Below, in pieces: positions 16,455 through 25,713 of a DNA stretch of 33,877 nt (position 1 is its first letter; every line of letters begins with the position of its first letter). Made by a program: the position numbers and the translations under genes. Under the pieces are notes generated by a model, which saw only the letters and a program-made list of their open reading frames with translations, was not told the origin of the DNA and ran no database searches. Source of the DNA: Blautia sp. (GTDB lineage: Bacteria > Bacillota > Clostridia > Lachnospirales > Lachnospiraceae); contig JAUUSJ010000028.1 of the NCBI GenBank assembly GCA_030841965.1, forward strand, positions 1 through 33,877. Reading direction: 5' to 3'.

Positions 16455-17303
16455 ATGTCTAAAACATCATCGATTAAGCGAAGTCAGCGGATAGGAAAAA
16501 TAATACTTTATCTGTTTTTAATTCTTATTACCATTATTATGATTGTTCCGTTTCTTTGGATGTTATCCGCATCTATTAAGACAAACACAGAAGTATTTAA
16601 GATGACGCCATTCCAATTTATTCCAGATGTTCCGCAGTGGAGTAATTATATTGATATATGGACGAGAATACCTCTGGCGAGGTTTATAGGAAATACGGTG
16701 TATTTGACGATTATTGTGACAGTATTGCAAGTATTGACAAGTAGCTTTGCCGCGTATGCGTTTTCAAAATTGAATTTTAAACATAAAAATGCATTATTTC
16801 TTGCCTATATTGCGACAATTGCGATGCCATGGCAGGTGTATATGGTTCCACAGTTTATTATGATGCGTGGTATGGGATTGAATGATAAATTATTAGCAAT
16901 GATTTGTCTACAGGCGTTTTCAGCGTTTGGAGTATTTATGATGAAGCAGTTTTATGAGGGGATTCCTGATTCTCTATGTGAGGCGGCAAGAATTGATGGT
17001 ATGAGTGAGTATAAAATTTATGCCAATATTATGTTGCCACTTTCTAAGCCCGCACTTTCTACATTAGTTATCTTTACCTTTGTGAGTACTTGGAATGATT
17101 ATCTTGGACCATTGATTTACTTGAAGACAGAGACAAAGAAAACGATTCAGCTTGGCTTGAAAATGTTTATTGGACAGTATGCGGCAGAGTATGGATTGAT
17201 TATGGCTGGTTCCATTATCACTCTTATTCCTGTGCTGATTGTATTTTTATCATTACAAAAATACTTCGTGGAGGGAGTAGCTGCTACCGGAGTGAAGGGA
17301 TAA
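16455..17303 (+). CDS. sugar ABC transporter permease, MalG-like
   Basis: A 282-residue permease. A first helix at about 15-37 is followed by a periplasmic-type loop and helices 2-6, with the EAA motif EAARIDGMSEYKIYANIMLP and the family C terminus ending in a last helix and KYFVEGVAATGVKG. GGAGGAG precedes the ATG. It lies 23 bases after the MalF-like gene and forms the second half of the membrane channel. The system must borrow an MsmK-type ATPase from elsewhere in the genome. Confidence 0.95.
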   Translation: MSKTSSIKRSQRIGKIILYLFLILITIIMIVPFLWMLSASIKTNTEVFKMTPFQFIPDVPQWSNYIDIWTRIPLARFIGNTVYLTIIVTVLQVLTSSFAAYAFSKLNFKHKNALFLAYIATIAMPWQVYMVPQFIMMRGMGLNDKLLAMICLQAFSAFGVFMMKQFYEGIPDSLCEAARIDGMSEYKIYANIMLPLSKPALSTLVIFTFVSTWNDYLGPLIYLKTETKKTIQLGLKMFIGQYAAEYGLIMAGSIITLIPVLIVFLSLQKYFVEGVAATGVKG

Positions 17304-17323
17304 AATACTAGGGAGTAATGATT

Positions 17324-17932
17324 ATGGCAGAAAAGTTTCAAGATAGAGTAAAAAATTTTTGGTATTATTATAAAAAAATAGTAATTGCTGGATGCCTGGT
17401 CATTACTCTTTTTATATATGGATGTTTTAGTTATATAACGAGTGAGCCAGAGCCAGTTATATATGGAGAGATATTAAACCAGACGATATCGGAGGAGACG
17501 ATTCAAGCTGTCTGTGACAGGGGATTAAAGGCGATGGGAAAAAATCCGAAAAAAGAGAGGATTTTGTTGGAAACGGGTCTTAGAATTGATGGAGAACATC
17601 CGGAGAGAAACTTGACAGATGGGGCATTAGAGAAGATGACAAGTCAGATTTTTTCTCATGAACTAGATTTCTTGGTCGGAACGCCAGAGATTATGGATTA
17701 TTATGCGAAGCTTGGCGGACTCTATAGTCTGGATGAGTGGGCGAAAAAAGCGAGAGATGAGAAATTGACTCTCGTAAAAAGCCAAGATAAAGAGGGAGAG
17801 AGGAAGTATTACGGAATTGATATTAGTAAAACCCTACTTGGCTCCCAAAAGGGAGAGACAGTATTTTGTATTTTGAATAATAGCGAGCATAAAAAAGAAA
17901 CGATGTTATTTTTAGAGAGCCTATTTCAATAA
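17324..17932 (+). CDS. membrane-anchored extracytoplasmic protein of unknown function
   Basis: A 202-residue protein that I do not recognise by name. A lysine-rich N terminus (KNFWYYYKKI) precedes one hydrophobic helix (about 20-38), which ends in IYGC; it could be a lipoprotein, but Tyr at -2 makes the lipobox unusual, so a plain anchor is likelier. The outside part contains LDFLVGTPEIMDYYAKLGG followed by LYSLDEWAK and later YYGIDIS, a pattern reminiscent of fragments of family 1 solute-binding proteins. ATG 17324 is chosen since GGGAG at 17311-17315 is eight bases away; ATG 17318 is too close. Its place between the permeases and YesL suggests an accessory role in the transporter or in signalling to the sensor kinase (inference). 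Confidence 0.7.
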   Translation: MAEKFQDRVKNFWYYYKKIVIAGCLVITLFIYGCFSYITSEPEPVIYGEILNQTISEETIQAVCDRGLKAMGKNPKKERILLETGLRIDGEHPERNLTDGALEKMTSQIFSHELDFLVGTPEIMDYYAKLGGLYSLDEWAKKARDEKLTLVKSQDKEGERKYYGIDISKTLLGSQKGETVFCILNNSEHKKETMLFLESLFQ

Positions 17933-17992
17933 GATTTTGTTTTTGGATGGAAAACGGAGAAAATATATGGAAGATAGGAGGAGTTATAGACG

Positions 17993-18607
17993 ATGAAAGG
18001 ATTATTTCAGCTAGAAAATCCAGTGTGGATATTTATGGGAAAATTAGTAGATATATTTGTTTTGACCATGCTCTGGTTTTTGACAAGCCTACCAATTATC
18101 ACAGTAGGAGCATCGACAACGGCATTATATTATGTAATATTAAATCTCGCAAATAACGAGGAAGGATATGTGGTTCGTTCTTTTTTTCGGGCATTTAAGG
18201 AAAATTTGCGACAGGGAATTTTGGCGGGAGTATTAGTCATTGTAATGGGAGTATTCCTTGGATGCGATATTTCTATATATTATCATATGGAGGGAAGGAT
18301 AGGAACGGTTTTGTTCTGGTCAAGCATAGTTTTGACGGCAGTTTATATTATGACAGTTTTATATCTCTTTCCATTAATGGCGAGATGCCAAACAGATTTA
18401 AGACATCTTTTGGCTATGGCATTTGTAATGTCAGTAAAAAACTTTGGATGGACAGTTTTCATGATTGTCATTACAGTATGCCTATTTTTAGTTGGAATCT
18501 TTGTTATGGCTCCCCTATTGGTTATTGCAGTCGGAGGAGCAGTATATATTCACTCAAAGGTTTTAAATATGTTGTGGAGAGAATATTATCCTAGACTTGT
18601 CATATAA
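17993..18607 (+). CDS. YesL-like DUF624 membrane protein
   Basis: A 204-residue integral membrane protein of the DUF624/YesL family. The N terminus NPVWIFMGKLVDIFVLTMLW and following SLPIITVGASTTALYYV are typical, as is the conserved FFRAFKENLRQ loop; five or so membrane helices follow. YesL homologues occur in Firmicutes sugar operons next to YesM/YesN systems, but their function is not established. AGGAGG upstream. It ends 43 bases before the beta-glucuronidase start. Confidence 0.88.
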   Translation: MKGLFQLENPVWIFMGKLVDIFVLTMLWFLTSLPIITVGASTTALYYVILNLANNEEGYVVRSFFRAFKENLRQGILAGVLVIVMGVFLGCDISIYYHMEGRIGTVLFWSSIVLTAVYIMTVLYLFPLMARCQTDLRHLLAMAFVMSVKNFGWTVFMIVITVCLFLVGIFVMAPLLVIAVGGAVYIHSKVLNMLWREYYPRLVI

Positions 18608-18650
18608 GTTGGTTTTATATAGAGAAAAATATTTTTGGGAGGAAAATAAT

Positions 18651-20438
18651 ATGTTATATCCAAAATTAAATGATGCGAGAGCGCTGATAGATTTATCAGG
18701 CATTTGGAAATTCAAGTTGGATGATGGAACTGGGTTTGAAAATAAGTGGATGGAGAAGCCTCTTTTGGACTTTGTATGCATCGCAGTTCCAGCTTCCTAT
18801 AATGACCAGATAGAAGGAATAGATTTTCGAGACCATTATGGATGGGCATTCTATCAGACAGAAATCATGGTGCCAAAGATGATGCTCTCACAAAGAGTAG
18901 TGCTTCGATTTGGCGCAGTGACACATAAGGCAAAAGTATATTGGAATGGAGAGATGATTTGTGAGCATGAGGGAGGCTTTCTTCCATTCGAGGTTGAAAT
19001 CAATGATTTTATAAGAGTAGGGAAAAATTTGCTTTCTGTGGCAGTAGATAATCGGGTAGATTATTCCACGCTCCCAATCGGAAATGAAGTCGGCGCGGCT
19101 TTCTTTGGAGCAGACCTTCCAGATATACCGAGCGTGAATCAGACGATTCAAAAGCCACATAATGCCCCCAATTTTGATTTTTTTAATTATGCTGGAATAA
19201 ATCGCCCTGTGAAAATTTACACGACACCAAAGGCATATATTGAAGATATTATATTAGTGCCAAGCATGGATGGACAAGATGGAATTGTGGAATACACTGT
19301 GAAATATCAAGGGGAAGGTCAGGTAAAGATACAAATTTATGATGAGGAAGAGAGATTGATAAAAGAGCAAGTCGGAGCAAAGGGGAGAATGACGATTCCA
19401 AATGCCAACTTATGGGAACCCCAAAATGCCTATCTCTATACAGCAAGGGTAGAATTTGGAGAGGATTTGTATGAGGAGGAATTTGGTATCCGAACAGTAG
19501 AAATTTCTAAAAATCAGTTTTTGATTAATGGAAAGCCTTTTTATTTTAAGGGATTTGGAAAGCATGAAGACAGCGAAGTTCACGGAAGGGGATTGGACCA
19601 GGTGATGAATGTCAAAGACCTCTCACTGCTAAAATGGATAGGTGCGAATTCTTTTCGGACTTCCCACTATCCTTATGCGGAGGAGATGCTAAACTTATGT
19701 GACAGACTTGGAATTGTGGTAATTGACGAGACACCTGCCGTCGGATTAAATTTTGGCTGGAATGATGAAGGGTATAAAAAATTTCGCACGAAAGAACACC
19801 ATAGACAGGTAATAAAAGATTTGATTGCGAGAGATAAAAATCATCCATCTGTTGTTATCTGGTCGATTGCGAATGAGCCAGATACAGAAAAACAGCCGCA
19901 GGAGGCGAGAGATTATTTTATGCCGCTATATGAGTTGGCTCATCAATGTGACCCGCAAAATCGCCCAGTTACTCTTGTCATCTGTCAAAATGACTATACA
20001 AGAGATATCACTGCTCCAAAGATGGATATTATTTGTGCAAACCGTTATTACGGCTGGTATGTATTTGGGGGAGATTTGGATGCGGCGGAGCGCGCAATGA
20101 GAGAGGAAATGCGATACTGGGAAAAATTAGGAAAACCGTGGATGATTACAGAATACGGGGCAGATACCGTGGCGGGAATTCATATGGCTACGCCAAATAT
20201 GTTCAGTGAGGAATATCAGGTTGCATATTATAAAATGATGAATAAAGTTTTAGATGAATATGATTTTGTGGTTGGAGAGCATACATGGAATTTTGCAGAT
20301 TTTGCGACCATTCAGGGCACTTTACGTGTAGACGGAAATAAAAAAGGAATCTTTACGAGACAGCGAAGACCGAAGTTGGCAGCGCATTATTTTAGAGAGC
20401 GCTGGAATCAGATTCCCAATTTTGGATATAAAAAATAA
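18651..20438 (+). CDS. uidA: beta-glucuronidase (GH2)
   Basis: A 596-residue cytoplasmic GH2 beta-glucuronidase, without signal peptide. Domains in order: sugar-binding jelly roll (about 1-180), Ig-like sandwich (to about 275), and TIM barrel. Acid/base E409 lies in WSIANEPDT, nucleophile E501 in ITEYGADTVAGIH, and the uronate-binding N-x-K is N563/K565 in GNKKGIF; all correspond to E. coli E413, E504, N566 and K568. The active-site loop that is long in E. coli GUS is about 12 residues shorter here (FGWNDEGYKKFRTKEHH), placing it with the short-loop or no-loop class, which usually prefers larger substrates. ATG 18651 has GGGAGG upstream. It hydrolyses terminal beta-glucuronic acid. Confidence 0.94.
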   Translation: MLYPKLNDARALIDLSGIWKFKLDDGTGFENKWMEKPLLDFVCIAVPASYNDQIEGIDFRDHYGWAFYQTEIMVPKMMLSQRVVLRFGAVTHKAKVYWNGEMICEHEGGFLPFEVEINDFIRVGKNLLSVAVDNRVDYSTLPIGNEVGAAFFGADLPDIPSVNQTIQKPHNAPNFDFFNYAGINRPVKIYTTPKAYIEDIILVPSMDGQDGIVEYTVKYQGEGQVKIQIYDEEERLIKEQVGAKGRMTIPNANLWEPQNAYLYTARVEFGEDLYEEEFGIRTVEISKNQFLINGKPFYFKGFGKHEDSEVHGRGLDQVMNVKDLSLLKWIGANSFRTSHYPYAEEMLNLCDRLGIVVIDETPAVGLNFGWNDEGYKKFRTKEHHRQVIKDLIARDKNHPSVVIWSIANEPDTEKQPQEARDYFMPLYELAHQCDPQNRPVTLVICQNDYTRDITAPKMDIICANRYYGWYVFGGDLDAAERAMREEMRYWEKLGKPWMITEYGADTVAGIHMATPNMFSEEYQVAYYKMMNKVLDEYDFVVGEHTWNFADFATIQGTLRVDGNKKGIFTRQRRPKLAAHYFRERWNQIPNFGYKK

Positions 20439-20465
20439 GGAGCAAGAAAGAGGGAAGAGGAGCGA

Positions 20466-22589
20466 ATGATTGAGTTTAAACCGATATGGTATACAATTCC
20501 AGAATTTACGCAGATAAAGCCAGTTTATGTATATCATAAAGAAAGGGAAAACTGGGAAGAAAAATTACCTGAAATGAAAAACCTCCATGTGCTTGCGAGG
20601 GCAAATCTTAAGGTGACTGGCAAAAAAAGTATGAAAATTCGTATGACAGCGGATGATTATTATAAACTTTATATAAATGGAATCTATGTCGGTCAGGGGC
20701 CTGCCCCCGCATATCCTGAGCATTATTATTATAATGTGATTGACATTACCTCTTTTTTGAGAGAGGGGGAGAATATACTGGCAGTACATTTATACTATCA
20801 GGGGTTAATAAACAGAGTATGGAATAGTAAAGATGGAAGATTTGGTTTGGCTTGTGATATAGTGGATGATGAGAATTCCAAAATAATACCAACTTGGAAA
20901 TACCAAGTATCAGATGCTTTTTCTGGCAATATTATCGGATATGATACACAGTTTTTAGAAAATTTTGATAGCCATAAATGGGAAGAAAAATGGAATGTAT
21001 TGGAGTATGATGATAGCGATTGGAATACTATGGTATTTGCGCCAGAGATGAATGATTCTTGTATAGAGCAACCGACAAAAATGCTTTCTGTCTATAAAAA
21101 GAGACCAAAATTACAAAAAAGGGAGAAAAATACTTGGTTTTTCGATATGGGACAGGAGATAGTAGGTGCATTGCAGATAAGAGCAGTTGGCGTGGATAAT
21201 AGAAAGGTTATCATTCGATATGCCGAGGAATGCCGGGAGGATGGAACGATATGCTATCAGCTAAGATGTAACTGCAAATATGAAGAAGTCTGGACATTAA
21301 AAGAAGGCGAGAATGTATTGGAGTCCTATGATTATAAGGGGTTTCGCTATGCAGAGCTTATTTTGGAGGATGGAATTGATATTTTGGACGTGGAGGCAGT
21401 TATTAGACATTATCCTATGCAAGAAGAGTTATGTACGCTTCAAAGTACGCATCCTTATCTGGACGATATATTTGCCATCTGTAAGTCTGGAGTGAAGTAT
21501 GGAACACAGGAGGGATATCTGGATTGCCCGACGAGGGAGAAAGGACAGTATCTGGGAGATGCGATTATAACCGCACATTCTCAAGTATGGCTGACTGGTA
21601 CAGTGGAGATGCTCAGAAAATGTATCGACCAATTTGCTCAGACTTCATCGATTTGTCCGGGGCTAATGGGAGTGGCTCCAGGTTCGTTTATGCAAGAAAT
21701 TGCGGATTTCTCGCTTTTATGGTCACAGCTTTTAATGCTAGATTATCAATTTACTGGAGATAGGGTATTTCTTGCGAAATATTATCCGACAGCAAGAGGT
21801 GTGGTAGAATATTTCCGTCAATATGCGAGAGAAGACGGATTATTAGAACAGGTAAAAGATAAATGGAATTTAGTTGATTGGCCAGAAAATCTCAGGGATA
21901 ATTACGATTTCCCTTTGACTCGACCTGTAGTCGCAAAGGGATGCCATAATGTAATAAATGCACTTTATATTGGAGCAGTAAAAGTATTATCTAATATAGA
22001 AAAAATTCTCAAAATGCCTCCAAGTTATGACTGGGAAAAGTTAAAAGATTCTTATATAAGAGTATTTTACTGTAGAGAAAAGGAATTATTTACCGATAGC
22101 GAGAGGAGTTTACATACCTCCCTTCACTCCAATATATATGCATTGTATTTTGCTCTCTATCCAGAGGGGGCAAAGGAGCAAATTGCGGATTTTTTGCTTG
22201 AGAGGGGATTTCGATGTGGGGTATTTATGAGTTATTTTTACTTGAAGGCTCTCGCACAGATAGGAAGATATCAAGATGTATATCATATGTTAGTAAATGA
22301 AAGTCAAAATGGCTGGGTGAATATGCTGAGAGAGGGAGCAACTACTTGCTGGGAGGCATGGGGCAAAGAACAAAAATGGAATACTAGTTTATGTCATCCG
22401 TGGGCAAGCGCTCCGATTTCGATTTTGATTGAGGATATTGCGGGATTTATGCCAAATCCCGAAAAGGCAGGGGGATTTTCTTTTCATCCGCATATTCCAG
22501 AAGAAATAGAAGAATTTCAAATGAGGATACCTTTTAGAGGGAAAAGCTATACAATTGAGAAAAAGGATAAAAAAATAATTTTAAAATGA
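20466..22589 (+). CDS. alpha-L-rhamnosidase-like enzyme (GH78)
   Basis: A 707-residue GH78-type enzyme. N-terminal beta domains include the lectin-like part with ADDYYKLYINGIYVGQGPAP, followed by an (alpha/alpha)6 barrel. DCPTREKGQYLGD starts at D353, with E358 in the position of the general acid of Bacillus RhaB, and E630 in TTCWEAWG is the likely base. No signal peptide, so it acts on imported substrate. GAGGAG lies about five bases before the ATG, and it follows the glucuronidase by 27 bases as the last gene of the operon. Related GH78 clades may hydrolyse other deoxy sugars, so rhamnose specificity is probable rather than proven. Confidence 0.85.
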   Translation: MIEFKPIWYTIPEFTQIKPVYVYHKERENWEEKLPEMKNLHVLARANLKVTGKKSMKIRMTADDYYKLYINGIYVGQGPAPAYPEHYYYNVIDITSFLREGENILAVHLYYQGLINRVWNSKDGRFGLACDIVDDENSKIIPTWKYQVSDAFSGNIIGYDTQFLENFDSHKWEEKWNVLEYDDSDWNTMVFAPEMNDSCIEQPTKMLSVYKKRPKLQKREKNTWFFDMGQEIVGALQIRAVGVDNRKVIIRYAEECREDGTICYQLRCNCKYEEVWTLKEGENVLESYDYKGFRYAELILEDGIDILDVEAVIRHYPMQEELCTLQSTHPYLDDIFAICKSGVKYGTQEGYLDCPTREKGQYLGDAIITAHSQVWLTGTVEMLRKCIDQFAQTSSICPGLMGVAPGSFMQEIADFSLLWSQLLMLDYQFTGDRVFLAKYYPTARGVVEYFRQYAREDGLLEQVKDKWNLVDWPENLRDNYDFPLTRPVVAKGCHNVINALYIGAVKVLSNIEKILKMPPSYDWEKLKDSYIRVFYCREKELFTDSERSLHTSLHSNIYALYFALYPEGAKEQIADFLLERGFRCGVFMSYFYLKALAQIGRYQDVYHMLVNESQNGWVNMLREGATTCWEAWGKEQKWNTSLCHPWASAPISILIEDIAGFMPNPEKAGGFSFHPHIPEEIEEFQMRIPFRGKSYTIEKKDKKIILK

Positions 22590-22636
22590 TGATAAAATTA
22601 AAAATAATATTGGCAAAGATGTGAATATTTATTCAG

Positions 22637-22667
22637 TCGAGACTTCTGATGAGGTCTCGATTTTTTT
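22637..22667 (+). terminator. rho-independent terminator of the glycosidase operon
   Basis: TCGAGAC (22637-22643) pairs perfectly with GTCTCGA (22654-22660), followed directly by seven T residues. It ends the operon that begins at 13942. Confidence 0.9.
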
Positions 22668-22894
22668 AGTGAGAAAATAGGGGCAATCGGAAAATAAAAT
22701 TTGGAGGTAGTTTGTATGATTGCTGATTAATGATAATTAATATAGATTTGGCTACGTTGACAAAGAGGAGGTTTATTCTGCCAAGAGGACAGGTGTAGAC
22801 AAAAGAAGGCTGCTGTGAAATATTTATTTTGCGACAGTCCTTTCTTAGAACAAGGGGTTAGCACAAACTAACCAAATAAAAGGAGGTAGAAAAT
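22668..22894 (+). promoter_or_regulatory. upstream region of ABC exporter genes with hairpin and inverted repeat
   Basis: No gene is seen. A GGAGG-ATG at about 22703-22720 opens only four codons. An imperfect hairpin (AAGAAGGCTGCTGT with GCGACAGTCCTTTCTT, about 22802-22846) resembles a terminator without a T tract. A perfect inverted repeat GGTTAG-CACAAA-CTAACC at 22856-22873 sits six bases before the AGGAGG of the next gene and is a good candidate operator or RNA hairpin. Confidence 0.5.
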
Positions 22895-23939
22895 TTGTTT
22901 AAAAAGGTATTAGAGTATGCGGGGGAATACCGCAGGACAACGTATGCGTCGATATTTGTGATGCTTTTTGGAGTAGCGATGAGTGTGATTCCATATTTTT
23001 TGGCATATCAATTGATTACACCATTAATGGGATACGGTCAGATTGATGTTTCGGGAATCATATGGAGATTGGGAGCGATAGCTTTATGTGGAATTTTATA
23101 CGCAGTTTTTTATGTATGGGGCTTATCTTTATCGCATCGCTCAGCCTACCACACTCTCCAAAATATCCGCATTTCTCTTCAGAGAAAGATGGAAAAACAG
23201 CCACTTGGAACGATACAAGAAAAGGGGGTGGGAGTAATAAAGAAGATGTTTATTGATGATATCGAGTCGATTGAGCTTTTGTTGGCTCACGCATTACCAG
23301 AGGGAATTTCCAATGTGGCAGTGCCAGTATTTGTATTTATCGCTATGTTTTTTGTAGATTGGAAGTATCGGGAGAGACCACTCGGTTTCTTTTGAAAATG
23401 TGCATTTTGACTATAAGATAAATTCTGGTGAGGGGATAAACGAGACTGAGAATAGTAGTAAGAATGCAAAAAATACTGAAAAAATAGGAGAAGATACAGA
23501 AGTATTACATGGAATCTCCTTTTTGGCGAGAGAAGGAAGTTTAACTGCGTTAGTGGGAGAGTCTGGAAGTGGAAAATCCACTTTGGCGAAATTATTAGTG
23601 CATTTTTATGATGTGACCAAGGGCTCGATAAAGATTGGGGGTCAAGATATAAGAGATATGAGTATTGAGGCGTTAAATCAGCAGATATCTTATGTTTCTC
23701 AGGAACAGTTTTTATTTCATATGAGTCTTTTGGAAAATATTCGTCTCGGAAAATTAGATGCCACGGATGAGGAAGTGATGGAGGCAGACCAGATTTGTGT
23801 ATTGCGTGACGGCGATTTAGCGGCTACTGGAACTCATGAGCAACTGCTTAAGATTTGCCCAGAGTACCAAAAACTTTGGGAGGCGGCTAAGGGAAGTGCG
23901 AGATGGAAAGTATCTGTGGCGAAGGAGGTGCGCATATGA
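22895..23939 (+). pseudogene. ABC exporter half-transporter, broken by two internal deletions
   Basis: Starts with TTG at 22895 after AAAGGAGG. The first 161 or so residues are the N-terminal part of an exporter membrane domain, ending in MFFVDWKYRERPLGFF and a stop. The nucleotide-binding domain continues in another frame (SFENVHFDY from about 23388), with Walker A GESGSGKST and YVSQEQFLF, but after EEVMEA it jumps to DQICVLRDGD: the LSGGQ signature, Walker B and their surroundings are missing. About half of the membrane domain and about 90 residues of the ATPase are therefore lost. The two fragments cannot form a working transporter. The downstream partner overlaps its stop by ATGA. Confidence 0.88.
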
Positions 23940-25687
23940 TAATGTTAATGAAAAGAATACTTGCGGTGTCTGGGGAATATAAGAAAAGGATTCAGATAGC
24001 GATTGTCTTTTCTTTCTTGAAATCATTTTTAGCGAAGGTGCCAATAGGGTTAGCATTTTTTATGTTTGCTACATTTTTGGATGGAAGCGCTAATGAGAAA
24101 TTATGCCTTTGGATTGGAGTCAGCATGGGGGTGAGCCTGATTTTACAGATTATCTGTCAACATATGGCAGACCGTCTTCAGTCAGCGGCGGGATTTATGA
24201 TATTTGCCAAAAAGCGAATGGAGCTTGGCGCCCATCTGCGCAAAATGCCGATGGGATATTTTACAGAGGGAAATATCGGAAAAATTAGTTCTGTTTTATC
24301 GACGGATATGGTTTTTATCGAGGAAAATTGCATGACGGCATTGGCGGATATGATGAGCTATATTTTTGCCGAGGCAATTATGTTGGCATTTATGTTAGCC
24401 TTTAATCTATGGTTGGGATTGGCGACAGCTGTAATTGTCGGCATAGTCATTTTGATTGCACGCGGAATGAGAAGAGAGGCTCTTTTGGATTCTACGGCGA
24501 GACAAGAGCAGAGCGAGAATCTGACAGAGGCAGTTTTGGATTTTACAGAGGGAATTGGAATTATAAAGACCTATAACCTGCTCGGAGAAAAATCAGAAGA
24601 ACTAACAGAGAATTTCAAAAAAAGTTGCGAGACAAATATTCATTTTGAGGAGAGTCATTCGCCTTGGCAGAGGAGATTAAATCTTGTCTATGGGCTTGGT
24701 GTTTCGATAATTATTGCCCTGGCTGTTTTTCTTGAGATGAATGGATTCTTGGAAGTTTCGTATCTGATTGGCATAATGCTCTTTGTATTTGATATATTTG
24801 GACCGCTTAAGGCACTTTATGGACAGAGCACTAGATTGACGGTTATGAATAGTTGTATGGACCGAATCGAGGAGGTGTTTGCAGAAGAAGAGTTATCTGA
24901 TTTGGGAAAAATGAAAATTCCAGAAAATAGCAGTGCACCGGAGATTGAATTTCGAGATGTGAGTTTTGCGTACGGAGAAAAGGAAGTTCTCCATGATATC
25001 TCTTTTTGTGTGAATCAAAATGAGATGGCGGCGTTAGTAGGACCTTCTGGAGGAGGGAAATCGACGGTTGCGAATCTTCTCGCACGTTTTTGGGATGTGA
25101 AATCCGGACAGATTTTCGTTCGAGGGGTAGATGTCCGAGATATGGCGCTCTCGGAGTTGATGAATCATATCAGCATGGTATTTCAAAGAGTCTATCTTTT
25201 CCAGGATACGATTTATCATAATATTAGTATGGGAAGACCAGATGCCACAAGAGAAGAGGTGATTGAAGCGGCAAAAAAGGCGAGATGCTATGATTTTATT
25301 ATGGAGTTGCCAGATGGATTTGATACAATGGTAGGAGAAGGCGGGGAGAGTCTCTCCGGGGGAGAAAAACAGAGAATTTCCATCGCACGTTGTATCTTGA
25401 AGGATGCGCCGATTATTATACTTGACGAGGCGACGGCGAGTATAGATGCGGATAATGAGAGGTATATCCAGGAGGCAATTACCGAGCTTTGTAATGGAAA
25501 AACGCTTTTGGTTATCGCGCATCGTCTAAATACGATTCGAGAGGCAAATCAGATATTGGTTGTCTCGAATGGCAAGATTGAGGATTGTGGGACACATGAA
25601 CAATTGCTGGAGAAGGATGGGATTTATAGGAGATTTGTGCAGGGAAGAGAGAGGGCGGTGAGCTGGAAGATGGTGGCTGGTCGTTAG
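23936..25687 (+). CDS. ABC exporter half-transporter (membrane plus ATP-binding domain), intact
   Basis: A 584-residue fused half-transporter. Six membrane helices occupy about residues 15-310, and the ATPase has Walker A GPSGGGKST, Q-loop VFQRVYLF, signature LSGGEKQ, Walker B IIILDEA and the H-loop VIAHRL. ATG 23936 follows GGAGG and overlaps the previous stop (ATGA), a typical coupled pair. Such pairs usually form heterodimers (antibiotic, peptide or siderophore transport); its partner is broken here, so it works as a homodimer, with another partner, or not at all. The substrate cannot be told from sequence. Confidence 0.92.
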   Translation: MIMLMKRILAVSGEYKKRIQIAIVFSFLKSFLAKVPIGLAFFMFATFLDGSANEKLCLWIGVSMGVSLILQIICQHMADRLQSAAGFMIFAKKRMELGAHLRKMPMGYFTEGNIGKISSVLSTDMVFIEENCMTALADMMSYIFAEAIMLAFMLAFNLWLGLATAVIVGIVILIARGMRREALLDSTARQEQSENLTEAVLDFTEGIGIIKTYNLLGEKSEELTENFKKSCETNIHFEESHSPWQRRLNLVYGLGVSIIIALAVFLEMNGFLEVSYLIGIMLFVFDIFGPLKALYGQSTRLTVMNSCMDRIEEVFAEEELSDLGKMKIPENSSAPEIEFRDVSFAYGEKEVLHDISFCVNQNEMAALVGPSGGGKSTVANLLARFWDVKSGQIFVRGVDVRDMALSELMNHISMVFQRVYLFQDTIYHNISMGRPDATREEVIEAAKKARCYDFIMELPDGFDTMVGEGGESLSGGEKQRISIARCILKDAPIIILDEATASIDADNERYIQEAITELCNGKTLLVIAHRLNTIREANQILVVSNGKIEDCGTHEQLLEKDGIYRRFVQGRERAVSWKMVAGR

Positions 25688-25713
25688 ATGACGGTATAAG
25701 GGAGAGTGAGGGG

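Noticed and set aside
17947..18156. 69-codon open frame between the anchored protein and YesL
   Set aside because: It overlaps the YesL gene in another frame, lacks a ribosome binding site, and the YesL start has a good one.
22720..22830. Remnant of a regulator gene upstream of the ABC exporter pair
   Set aside because: Short readable segments exist in two frames, but none matches a family I can recognise, and the only ATG with a ribosome binding site stops after four codons.
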